A DNA stretch of 64,000 nucleotides. It comes from Streptomyces sp. GTDB taxonomy: Bacteria > Actinomycetota > Actinomycetes > Streptomycetales > Streptomycetaceae. The first letter of the stretch is position 1. Each line of letters begins with the position of its first letter. The DNA lies in contig NZ_JAEKKT010000164.1 in assembly GCF_019510245.1 (NCBI RefSeq), forward strand, positions 1 to 64,000, given 5' to 3'. The position numbers were made by a program, and so were the translations under genes. Positions 9,003 to 17,218 of this stretch are shown here, in pieces. The notes below the pieces were generated by a model. It searched no databases, had not been told where the DNA came from, and saw only the letters and a list, made by a program, of their open reading frames with translations.

Positions 9003-9371
9003 ATGATCGATTGCGATCCGGCGGACACCGCACGGCAGCCTCCACCGATCCTGTGGAGTCTTGGCCTCCTGCACGGCGAGTTGCGGGCGCGGCACGGTCT
9101 GTCGCTCCACGACTACCTCGTTCTCGGTGCCCTTGCCGGAGCCGAGGGCGGGCCCGTGCCCGTGACCCAGCTGACGGCATTCCTCCAGGAATCAGGGACG
9201 CGGATGTCCGCCCTCCTGAAGAACCTGCAGGCTGCAGGACTGATCGAACGCAATCGCCGCGGCAGAGACCGCAGGACGGTCGAGGTCACACTGACCGAGG
9301 CAGGACGTGCCAGGTTCGCCGACGCCGAGAGCGCCGCGCACATGTGGCTGCGCCGGCACGTCCTCCTGTGA
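9003..9371 (+). CDS. MarR-family transcriptional regulator, short form
   Basis: A 122-residue winged-helix protein. The recognition region VTQLTAFLQESGTRMSALLK and the wing LIERNRRGRDRRTVEVTLT, with the Asp-Arg-Arg wing signature, are typical of MarR. It is shorter than the usual 140-160 residues at the C-terminal dimerization helix. ATG at 9003 follows CGGGGAA. It is divergent from the E1 gene, which makes that gene a possible target, but no operator is evident. Confidence 0.82.
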   Translation: MIDCDPADTARQPPPILWSLGLLHGELRARHGLSLHDYLVLGALAGAEGGPVPVTQLTAFLQESGTRMSALLKNLQAAGLIERNRRGRDRRTVEVTLTEAGRARFADAESAAHMWLRRHVLL

Positions 9372-9603
9372 CTGATTCACCCTCGACGGTCGTCAGCCGG
9401 AATCCGGTCGTCGTCGGTGTCCGAGGGCTCGGTGGTTCCACTCCTTCGCCGCATTCGCCGCACTCTGCCCCTTCCTGCTCGGACGCCGGCCTCCGGACAC
9501 GGGTCTTCGCGGGTGATGTCATCGGCCCGTCACCGGTGACCTTGAGGGGCGGTGCGCCACGTCGACCGGCAGCCACGCCCCGGCGGATGGCCTGCGGGGA
9601 CCG

Positions 9604-10542
9604 TCACGCCCCGGACGCTGCGTCGCCGACGGCGCTGGCCGGGGCTGCGAGCTCAGCGGTGCCGCGCGCGGTGTTCGGTGCGGGCCACCAGGCCGCGTCC
9701 GAGACGGGAGTCGCCGGTGAGCCGGTGAGCCGGGGGACCACGTCGGTGACCACGGAGATCTCCCCCTTCTCGATCGCCTGGTACCACGAGATCCAGGTTT
9801 CGATCTGGTTCCCGCTCATGCCCCGCCGCCATCGTCGTGCGAAGGCCTGCTCGAGGGTCTCGGGTTCGTAGCGGTAGGGCCGGCCGGTGGCCGCGGCGAT
9901 CCGGGTGACCGCTTCGTCGAGGGTCAGGGCCTCGGGCCCGGTGATCTCAAGGATCGCGCCGTCGTGCTCGGAGCGGGGACCCTCGTCCAGGGCGACGGCC
10001 GTGATCACGTCGGCGATGTCCTCGTGGGTGACGAAGGCGGCCCGGCCGGTGTTCGTCGGGCCGCTGACGACGAATTCCTCGTCGGCGAGGGCAGCCGGCG
10101 TCGACGTGTAGAAGCCGGCCCGGAGTACCGTGTGGCGGATCCCGGCCCCTGCCAGGAACTGTTCGGTCAGCCACTGGTCGCGGGCGTTGAGGTACGTGGC
10201 GGTGGGCGCCGCGCCGACGAGGGACACGTACAGAACCCGGTCCACGCCGACCGCGATCGCGGCTTCGACCGCACTGGCGTGCTCCTCCAGTCGGCGGCCC
10301 GTGCGGTGTGCGGAGACCAGGACGAGGGTCGACGCGCCCTCGAGCGCCTTGCGCATGGCGGAGGCGTCGGCGTAGGCGGCCGGGCCGCGTCGCTGGGCGC
10401 CAGGCAGTTCGGGCATGTGGTCGGGGCTGCGCCCGACGAGGAGTTGCGGGACGCCGCGATCGGCCAGCCGGGCCGCGATCCGGCTGCCCAGCGCCCCGGT
10501 CACCCCGGTGACCGCCACCGTGGCGTGGTTCTTCTCGGACAT
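9604..10542 (-). CDS. NmrA-like NAD(P)-binding atypical SDR
   Basis: A 312-residue protein with the N-terminal Rossmann motif VAVTGVTGALGSRIAARL and the NmrA-type layout: LVLVSAHRTGRR, a conserved Asn-Ala-Arg-Asp-Gln (LNARDQWLTEQ), IRHTVLRAGFYTS and EDIADVITAVAL. Relatives include NmrA sensors and QorB-type quinone reductases. A GGAGG box stands 7 bp before the ATG. It is transcribed leftward, convergent with the MarR gene. Whether it is an enzyme or a redox sensor cannot be told. Confidence 0.85.
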   Translation of the reverse strand: MSEKNHATVAVTGVTGALGSRIAARLADRGVPQLLVGRSPDHMPELPGAQRRGPAAYADASAMRKALEGASTLVLVSAHRTGRRLEEHASAVEAAIAVGVDRVLYVSLVGAAPTATYLNARDQWLTEQFLAGAGIRHTVLRAGFYTSTPAALADEEFVVSGPTNTGRAAFVTHEDIADVITAVALDEGPRSEHDGAILEITGPEALTLDEAVTRIAAATGRPYRYEPETLEQAFARRWRRGMSGNQIETWISWYQAIEKGEISVVTDVVPRLTGSPATPVSDAAWWPAPNTARGTAELAAPASAVGDAASGA

Positions 10543-10774
10543 ACGTCTGCCTCCATCCGGGCCCGCGTCGATCGCGCGCCCCTCTTCAGAGTGCGTCTGG
10601 CGGAAGGGGTCTTGCCTCCGCTGCCTTCCCCGGTTGCGCGATGGCGTGGCGGTTCACCGCCGCGCAAGCGTCACTGTTCCCGGGAATCCGACCGCCCCGG
10701 ACGCCGGGCGGCCCCGGGGGCAGGCCTGCGACCGCACCGGCGACCCGGGGGACCGGGCAGCTGCTGAGCGGGCG

Positions 10775-12283
10775 TCAGCGGGACGCGGGGAAGCGCAGGT
10801 CCGGACCGGACGCCGTCTCGGCAGCATCGGGCCAGCGACTCGTGATGACCTTGCCGCGCGTGTAGAAGTGCACGGCTTCCCCGCCGTACATGCGGTGATC
10901 GCCGAAGGCCGAGTCCTTCCAGCCGCCGAACGAGTGGTAGCCCACCGGCACCGGCATCGGCACGTTCACGCCGACCATCCCGACCTCGACCTCCAACTGG
11001 AACCGGCGGGCCGCGCCGCCGTCACGGGTGAAGATGGCGCCGGCGTTGCCGAACGGGGAGCCGTTGATGATGTTCATGGCTTCCTCGTAGGTCTTTGCCC
11101 GGAGCACGCACAGGACCGGACCGAAGATCTCGTTGCGGTACGCGTCCGAGTCCGTGCTGACCCTGTCGAGGAGCGAGATACCCATCCAGTGCCCGTTCTC
11201 CAGGCCCTCGACAGTGAAGCCGCGGCCGTCGAGCACCACGTCGGCTCCCTGGGCGGCCGCGCCCGCGACGTACTGCGCGACCTCGTCGCGGTGCGCCTTG
11301 GTGACGAGCGGGCCCATCTCGGACGCCGGGTCGTTGCCCGGTCCTATCCTGACCTTCGCGGCGCGCTCGGCGATCCGGGAGACCAGCGCGTCGCCCGCCG
11401 AGCCGACCGAGACCACCACGGAGACGGCCATGCAGCGCTGGCCCGCGGAGCCGTAGGCGGCGGACACCGCGGCTTCGGCCGCCGCATCGAGATCGGCGTC
11501 GGGCAGCACCAGCATGTGGTTCTTCGCACCGCCGAGGGCCTGGACGCGCTTGCCACCGGCGGACGCCCGGCTGTAGACGTGGCGGGCGACCGGCGTGGAG
11601 CCCACGAACGACACGGCCGCCACGTCCGGGTGGTCCAGCAGTGCGTCCACCGCGACCTCGTCGCCCTGCACGATGTTGAGCACGCCGTCGGGCACGCCGG
11701 CCTCCGCCGCGAGCTCCGCGAGGAGTATGGACGCGGACGGGGCCTTGCTGCTCGGCTTGTGCACGAAGGTGTTCCCGCAGGCGATCGCCATGGGGAACAT
11801 CCACATGCTGATCATCGCGGGGAAGTTGAACGGTGAGATGCCGACGACCACACCGAGCGGCTGGCGGACCGAGGCCACGTCGACGTTGCTCGACACCTCG
11901 GTCGACGTGTCCCCCTTGAGCGCCGTGCCGAGCCCGCAGGCCAGCTCGACGATCTCCAGGCCCCGGGCCACCTCGGCCAGTGCGTCCGCGTGGACCTTGC
12001 CCTGCTCGGCGGTGATCAGCGCGGCGATGTCGTCGCGGTGCGCGTCCAGCAGGGCGCGGTAGCGGAAGAGGATCGCGGTCCGCCGAGCCAGCGGGGACGT
12101 GCGCCAGGTGGCGTAGGCCTCCTTCGCCGCGGCGACCGCGGCGTCGACCTCGTCGGCGCCGGCCATGGCCACCCGCGTGGTGACCTGTCCGGTCGCGGGG
12201 TCGGTCACGGGGCCCCAGGTGCCTGAGGCGCCCGAGACGTCTCCGTAGGGCTTGCCTGCGATCCAATGGGTGACAGTCTTCAT
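10775..12283 (-). CDS. mmsA: CoA-acylating methylmalonate-semialdehyde dehydrogenase
   Basis: A 502-residue aldehyde dehydrogenase-fold enzyme. QPLGVVVGISPFNFPAMISMW, NTFVHKPSSKAPSA, GGAKNHMLVLPDADLDAA and the catalytic Cys in GSAGQRCMAVSVVVS are diagnostic of MmsA, which converts methylmalonate semialdehyde to propionyl-CoA (and malonate semialdehyde to acetyl-CoA) in valine and inositol breakdown using NAD and CoA. The length is normal. An AAGGAG site precedes the ATG. It stands alone here; no mmsB or iol gene is adjacent. Confidence 0.92.
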   Translation of the reverse strand: MKTVTHWIAGKPYGDVSGASGTWGPVTDPATGQVTTRVAMAGADEVDAAVAAAKEAYATWRTSPLARRTAILFRYRALLDAHRDDIAALITAEQGKVHADALAEVARGLEIVELACGLGTALKGDTSTEVSSNVDVASVRQPLGVVVGISPFNFPAMISMWMFPMAIACGNTFVHKPSSKAPSASILLAELAAEAGVPDGVLNIVQGDEVAVDALLDHPDVAAVSFVGSTPVARHVYSRASAGGKRVQALGGAKNHMLVLPDADLDAAAEAAVSAAYGSAGQRCMAVSVVVSVGSAGDALVSRIAERAAKVRIGPGNDPASEMGPLVTKAHRDEVAQYVAGAAAQGADVVLDGRGFTVEGLENGHWMGISLLDRVSTDSDAYRNEIFGPVLCVLRAKTYEEAMNIINGSPFGNAGAIFTRDGGAARRFQLEVEVGMVGVNVPMPVPVGYHSFGGWKDSAFGDHRMYGGEAVHFYTRGKVITSRWPDAAETASGPDLRFPASR

Positions 12284-12554
12284 CGGCGGAACTCCTTCGA
12301 GAATGACGGCGCCGGGCCGCGAGCTTCCTGTCGCTGCGCCTCAGGGGCCTTGGCCGCGCCCGGACCGGGCCGCGTTCTCAGCTGGGGGCACGTGCCACTG
12401 CGGCCACGCGGGCGGGACTGCTGCTGATATGGAATCTATTGCTCCGATTTCCGTGTTGCGGCAGATCCGAGGGCCGGGGCGCGAAGTGCCCCCCTCATGT
12501 CCCGCGCTGTGGTGGTCCGGGTCACCAGATGCCGAGCGGCAGTCGGTCAGCTCC

Positions 12555-13961
12555 TCAGGATCCGCGTCTCGTGGGTTCGAGATCGAGGGGTTGAGCCGCC
12601 GCGCGAGTCGTCCGGTCGCGTCGGTCGTGCAGGGTGAAGTCGGCCCGGACGGCCACACCGGACTGCAGGAGCTTCTGGTGCACCAGCGGGTTGCGGCCGG
12701 GGTACGAGACCACCACATTGATGTATCCCTCGGGCAGACCGGTCACGGCGTACTCGCCCCGCGCGTTCGTCGCGGTTCGCACGACCTGCCGGCCACTGGT
12801 GTCCATGACGGTCACCGAGGCATGGCGGACGGGCTGCTGCTCGCCGTCGTGGACGGTGCCCTCCAGCATCGGCAGCAGCTCGCCGAAGTGATGGGGGCGG
12901 ACCGGAAGTGCCGTGGGCACGGGTGCCTCCACGGAGGGGTCCTCCACCGGCGGTTCCGGAATGTCCTCGTGCTCGTCCTCGGCTCCCTGTCGTGCGGCCC
13001 TGCGGTGGTGCCGCCACGCGTCAAGAGCCAGCAGGGTCACACCTGCCGTGATCCATGCGCACAGCACGAGGACCGGCTGGAGCACGCCCGCATCGTCGAA
13101 GTACAGGACCCCTCTCAGGCCGTCGACCGCGTTGCCGAGGGGCATGACGGTGTGCAGGCCCTGGAAGAACCTCGGCAGCAGCTGGACGGGGACCAGGCCG
13201 CTGGAGGGCACGCTCAGCACGATGTACAGGCCCAGACCCGCGAGCGGGAAGAAGTGCTTGACGAAAGGCGCCATGCCGAGGGAGAACGTGCCCACCGCGG
13301 TGGTGAGCAAGAAGGCGATCGCCAGGGCGGCGGGGGAGTCGGGCAGGTAGCCCAGTCCCACGCCCACGAAGAACCCCACGGCGCTGAACACCGCGGCGAA
13401 GCACGCGACCGTCAGCAGTTTCTTGCGGCGGTTGAGGGTCACCGCCCGCAGCAGGGAGGTCGCGAGGATGTAGCCGGGTATGTTCCAGGCGACCGCGAAG
13501 TACACCGGGGTCGTGCCGAGTCCGTCCTTGCTCACGGGGGGCGCCACGTCCGTGATCGTCAGCTTCTGGTGGTTGTGCGCCGCAAGCTGGGTGAAGCCCT
13601 TGGTCAGGGCCTGGTCGAGGCTCACCCCGTTGGCCCCGGCCACGTAGAGCACGGCGTGTTTGCCCTGCGCGGCGAAGCCGGCCACGGCGTCCCGGTCCAG
13701 TACCGCCCGGCGGGCTTCCCGGGCGTCCGTCACGGCGGTGACGTCGAACCCGCCGGGATGCTGCCGTTGCAGAGCGGTGTCGACCTTGTCCGCCACCGGG
13801 GCGCCGGCGATCACGAGCTTCGCGTGGTCGGGCTGAGGCTGGTGGAAGGCCATGGGGAAGCAGAACAGCAGCCCGAGGAAGAGCAGGGCCGGGATCGTCA
13901 GGGTCTCGGCCAGGACTTTGACCAAGGTGACACCGCGGGGACGCTCGGTCCGGTGTTTCAC
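12555..13961 (-). CDS. YhgE/ABC-2-like membrane protein with C-terminal carboxypeptidase-regulatory domain
   Basis: A 468-residue protein from a GTG start with a GGGGGGTGG site. One helix at about 17-40 is followed by a roughly 120-residue soluble loop, five more helices between about 160 and 330, and a C-terminal domain at about 365-450 (LEGTVHDGEQQPVRHASVTV, ATNARGEYAVTGLPEGYINV) that reads as a carboxypeptidase-regulatory/CnaB-like beta sandwich. The membrane part resembles YhgE/Pip and ABC-2 permease proteins. It is divergent from a TetR gene whose operators lie in the shared promoter, so it is very likely the regulated target. Confidence 0.72.
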   Translation of the reverse strand: MKHRTERPRGVTLVKVLAETLTIPALLFLGLLFCFPMAFHQPQPDHAKLVIAGAPVADKVDTALQRQHPGGFDVTAVTDAREARRAVLDRDAVAGFAAQGKHAVLYVAGANGVSLDQALTKGFTQLAAHNHQKLTITDVAPPVSKDGLGTTPVYFAVAWNIPGYILATSLLRAVTLNRRKKLLTVACFAAVFSAVGFFVGVGLGYLPDSPAALAIAFLLTTAVGTFSLGMAPFVKHFFPLAGLGLYIVLSVPSSGLVPVQLLPRFFQGLHTVMPLGNAVDGLRGVLYFDDAGVLQPVLVLCAWITAGVTLLALDAWRHHRRAARQGAEDEHEDIPEPPVEDPSVEAPVPTALPVRPHHFGELLPMLEGTVHDGEQQPVRHASVTVMDTSGRQVVRTATNARGEYAVTGLPEGYINVVVSYPGRNPLVHQKLLQSGVAVRADFTLHDRRDRTTRAAAQPLDLEPTRRGS

Positions 13962-14143
13962 CGAACCACCCCCCGGGCGCCCCGGCGAGCCATGTCACTG
14001 TGCACGCGGCCGACCGGATGCCCGACGATCCGACGGCCGCCTCTTCGATGCCGGTCGTCCTGTACCACCCGCGATCCAACCAGTTTCACGGCGCTCCTCT
14101 CGGCCGTCCGCGCCCGACCATCGGGACGGCGCCCTTCAATAAA

Positions 14144-14196
14144 TGTACCGATCGGCACATCTACACCCGTTGGACCCTACGCGTACCGATCGGTAC
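14144..14196. promoter_or_regulatory. Two TetR-type operators in divergent promoter
   Basis: TGTACCGATCGGCACA (14144-14159) and the perfect 14-mer GTACCGATCGGTAC (14183-14196) share the core TACCGATCGG. Their centres are 38 bp apart. They sit between the leftward YhgE-like gene and the rightward TetR gene, the classic place for autorepression plus target repression. The second ends 10 bp before the proposed TetR start. Confidence 0.8.
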
Positions 14197-14206
14197 AGTC
14201 AAAGCC

Positions 14207-14776
14207 GTGCCTCGCCCCGTCAATGCCGAAAAGCGCGCCGAGCTGCTGAAGCTGGTGGTGCACCACCTCCAGCACCACGGTGTCGCGCAGATGTCGTTGA
14301 GTCCGCTCGCCGAGTCCATCGGCACCACCAAGCGCATGCTTCTGTACTACTTCGGCAGCCGTGAGAACCTGCTGGCCCAAGCCCTGGCCGCCAGCCGCCC
14401 CGACGCCCACGCGATGTTCGACGACGTCGGCGACACCGCGGGACTGCGCACGGCGGCCCTTGCCCTGTGGGAAGCGATGACCGTCGGGGAGCAGTCAGGG
14501 CCGATTCGCATGCTGTTGCAGCTGCTCAGCCTGGCCGCCACCGACCCCGAGCAGTACGGCAGCATCGCGGCCGAGACCGTCGAGGTCATGATCGCCCCCA
14601 TCGCCGCGGCGTACGTCCGGCTGGGGCACTCGCCGCAGCAGGCGCGGACCGGGGCCACACTCCTCGTCTCCGGCCTGCGCGGTCTGTGTCAGGACCGCCT
14701 GGTGACCCATGACGTCGCCCGTACCGATGCGGCCGCTCGCCGCCTCATCAGGGACGCGGTCGCGGCGGCCGACTGA
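14207..14776 (+). CDS. TetR-family transcriptional regulator
   Basis: A 189-residue regulator. The N-terminal helix-turn-helix (VAQMSLSPLAESIGTTKRML followed by LYYFGSRENLLAQAL) is typical TetR; the rest is an alpha-helical ligand domain. I chose GTG at 14207 because the longer reading from 14000 would run through both operators. There is no Shine-Dalgarno sequence before this GTG and the operator ends just upstream, so a leaderless transcript is likely. It probably represses itself and the divergent YhgE-like gene. Confidence 0.85.
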   Translation: MPRPVNAEKRAELLKLVVHHLQHHGVAQMSLSPLAESIGTTKRMLLYYFGSRENLLAQALAASRPDAHAMFDDVGDTAGLRTAALALWEAMTVGEQSGPIRMLLQLLSLAATDPEQYGSIAAETVEVMIAPIAAAYVRLGHSPQQARTGATLLVSGLRGLCQDRLVTHDVARTDAAARRLIRDAVAAAD

Positions 14777-14854
14777 ACTTGTGCCCCCGCCCGGGCACTG
14801 ATCGCGCAGCTCACCCCGAAGGCGGCGTCCGGTCCGGGGTTCCGGCGCATCGCC

Positions 14855-17134
14855 TCAAGGGCCGACTACGGCCGGGTCGGCCAGAAGGGACGGGCTCAGA
14901 ACGGCTGACCCTGGCGGGTCTGATTCTCGTGATGGCGAGACCGGCGTACGTGTGGCGGGGCTCGACGCGGCCGGGAGACTATTGCCCGTTGCAGGAGGTG
15001 TCGCGCTCTCTGATCGCTCCGCCTCGGGGAATCGCCCCGCCTCGGGGACAAAAAGGCTGTCGGCCCGCGGGACGTGGCTCTCCATGAGCATCGCTGCCCG
15101 GCCGAACCCCTTGAGCGCCTCCTGCGCCTCCTGCGCCTCCTGCGCCTCCTGCGCCTCCTGCGACGTCAGACCCCTGGGGCGGACCGGTTCCCGCCGTGCC
15201 CGGTCGTATGCCTCCTGCCAGGCGGCACGTGCCTCCCTGCTCTCCAGCAGTGCCCTGCGCATGTCGGCATGATGCTCCCGGGTCGGTTCGGCGTAGTCGC
15301 GGACCACCGCGGCCGCGTAGCGGCCGTCGGCGGCGAGCCAGTCCGCAAGCCGACTCGGCAGTCGGGGTGTCTCCCATGCGGGGAACACCACGTACGCCAG
15401 CATTGCCAGGGCCCCGCCGAGCAGGGTGAGCAGCACCCGCTCCGGGACCGTCTGCTCCCATGCCTGGCCGCCCATGCCGAGCAGGAAGACGACGTATGAG
15501 GCGGTGAAGCACTGGGAGTAGGCGTAGCCGGTACGGTTCAGCGTGTACGACAGGCCCGCCGAGACCACCGCCAGCGCGCCGGACACATGGGCGTCCGGGC
15601 CCAGGGCCCGCACCACGCCGGTGGCGAGCGCGACCCCCGCCAGGGTCCCGGCGAGACGGGCCACCGCACGCGCGTACGTCCGGTGGAAGTCCGGCCGCAT
15701 CACCATCACCGAGGCGATGGGCGCCCAGTAGCCGTGGCCGAGGGGTAGCCGGGCGGCGATCAGATAGCCGAGCGTGGCCACCGCCGCCAGGCGGACGGCG
15801 TGCCGGAACACGGGAGAGTCCCGGCGCAGCTCACGGCGCACCGCCCGGACGACGACCGGGACCAGCCGGAGCATTGTCGGGCGCACCAGGAACCGAGCGC
15901 CGTCGGGGCCGGGCGGCGTGGCCGTCCGCCCACGCGCGCAGCCGCTCCCGGCGATCTCCAACGCCTCGCCGAGCAGTTCCACGAGCCGCTCGGCGGCTTG
16001 CCGCGCGGGGCCCTCCAGCACCTCGTGCTCCTCGTCGACGCGCAGGACGTCCGTGCTCTCGGGCCGCACCTCGGCGGGAGTGCCGCGTCGGATCGAACGG
16101 GCGGCCGCGTCGAGCAACTCCCGCGCACGGTCCCGCCCGGGTCCCTCCGCCGGGGCGCCCACGTCCGGGTCGGCGAGCGCCGCGACCACCGGCCGAATGC
16201 GCTCGGCGAGTCCCCGGGGGCCGTGCAGGACGGGCGGACGGGTACGGGCCTGTGACGGCGTCACCGCGGCCGCGTCCCGAGCCGTCATCAACGGCTCCGG
16301 GTCGAACGGCGCGGTCGGGTCGTGCCGCAACCGGCGGGCGTAGTCCGCGACGGCGGCCAGGGCGTCGGCGAGCGCGTCACGATGCGCTCCCCAACGCCGG
16401 ATCGGGAACAGCAGGATCAGCACGGCCTGCGTCACGCCCCCGAGCGCGATGACCCCGGCGTGCTCCAGGGCTCGCCCGACGCTCGTGGGCAGGGTGACGG
16501 TCACCAGCATGCTGCCCACGGTCGTGGCAGCGACGATCCCGGCGGTCGATCCGACGGCCCACGCCGTTCCCGCGGCGAAGGCCCATACGGCCAGCAGCGG
16601 AAGAAACGTCACGAGTCGCCCCGCCGCCAGGTAGCCCACGAAGGTGCTGACCGCCAGACCCGCGCCCGCGCCGAGCGCGACGACCTTGCGCGGACGCCAG
16701 CTGCGCTGGAAGGTGGCCCCGCCCGCGGAGTAGGCGCCGAGGGCGGCGGACGCGGCGTACGCGGGGGAGACCAGCCACAGCGCCGGCCCGATGACGATCG
16801 CCACCCCAGCGGCCGCGCGCAGCGCGGGCAGGGGCTCCAGCCGCGTCTCCTCGATCGTGAGCCCGGTCCGTACGACCTCCCCGAAGGCCCGCAGCCACGT
16901 CACGGGTGTCCGCCTGGCCGGAACGCCCTGCCGGGTCGCGTCGGCCTGGTCGAGGCGCGGCAGCCGACGGGCAAGGAGGCCTCCCACACGGCCCGCGAAC
17001 TGGCTGGGGGCCGCAGCCGCCCGACGGGGTGCTGGCACTGCGGGCGCTGCTGAGCGTCCGCCGTCCGTCCTCCGTGCCGGAGCGCGGGCAGTTGTTGTCG
17101 GTTCAGATGCGTCCGGATCGCGGCCACTGCCCAT
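14855..17134 (-). CDS. FUSC-family membrane protein
   Basis: As read from ATG 17134, 759 residues. Two blocks of hydrophobic helices (LPALRAAAGVAIVIGPALWL onward, and FRHAVRLAAVATLGYLIAAR onward) flank a large soluble region, as in FUSC/YccS/aromatic-acid-exporter-like proteins. GHGYWAPIASVMVMRPDF and NRTGYAYSQ are recognizable family motifs. The first 77 residues are Ala/Pro/Arg-rich and doubtful; a GTG at 16903 just before TWLRAFGEVVRTG fits the family better. The C-terminal tail holds five QEA repeats. Substrate unknown. Confidence 0.82.
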   Translation of the reverse strand: MGSGRDPDASEPTTTARAPARRTDGGRSAAPAVPAPRRAAAAPSQFAGRVGGLLARRLPRLDQADATRQGVPARRTPVTWLRAFGEVVRTGLTIEETRLEPLPALRAAAGVAIVIGPALWLVSPAYAASAALGAYSAGGATFQRSWRPRKVVALGAGAGLAVSTFVGYLAAGRLVTFLPLLAVWAFAAGTAWAVGSTAGIVAATTVGSMLVTVTLPTSVGRALEHAGVIALGGVTQAVLILLFPIRRWGAHRDALADALAAVADYARRLRHDPTAPFDPEPLMTARDAAAVTPSQARTRPPVLHGPRGLAERIRPVVAALADPDVGAPAEGPGRDRARELLDAAARSIRRGTPAEVRPESTDVLRVDEEHEVLEGPARQAAERLVELLGEALEIAGSGCARGRTATPPGPDGARFLVRPTMLRLVPVVVRAVRRELRRDSPVFRHAVRLAAVATLGYLIAARLPLGHGYWAPIASVMVMRPDFHRTYARAVARLAGTLAGVALATGVVRALGPDAHVSGALAVVSAGLSYTLNRTGYAYSQCFTASYVVFLLGMGGQAWEQTVPERVLLTLLGGALAMLAYVVFPAWETPRLPSRLADWLAADGRYAAAVVRDYAEPTREHHADMRRALLESREARAAWQEAYDRARREPVRPRGLTSQEAQEAQEAQEAQEALKGFGRAAMLMESHVPRADSLFVPEAGRFPEAERSESATPPATGNSLPAASSPATRTPVSPSRESDPPGSAVLSPSLLADPAVVGP
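15117..15161. repeat. Five tandem 9-bp repeats in FUSC gene
   Basis: GCCTCCTGC is repeated five times without error. On the minus strand it encodes Gln-Glu-Ala five times, just after the last membrane block. The unit is a multiple of three, so copy-number change would lengthen or shorten the tail without breaking the frame. Confidence 0.9.
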
Positions 17135-17165
17135 GGCCCCGTCCGGGGGACGGGCAGCTCGACAC

Positions 17166-17193
17166 GTTTCCCCCGGACCGGTCCGGGGGAAAC
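17166..17193. terminator. 28-bp perfect palindrome downstream of formaldehyde dehydrogenase
   Basis: Two 14-base arms, GTTTCCCCCGGACC and its exact complement, meet without a spacer between the stop of the dehydrogenase gene (17219) and the FUSC gene (17134), both leftward. As RNA it gives a very stable hairpin with a 3' end less U-rich than classic terminators, as is common in Streptomyces. A smaller repeat, CCCCGTCC/GGACGGG, lies next to it. Confidence 0.65.
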
Positions 17194-17218
17194 AGGGGGC
17201 ACGGCGGCCCCGAGTCTC

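Noticed and set aside
14000..14206. Upstream extension of the TetR gene to an ATG at 14000
   Set aside because: It would place both operators inside the coding region and adds 69 residues without similarity to TetR proteins.
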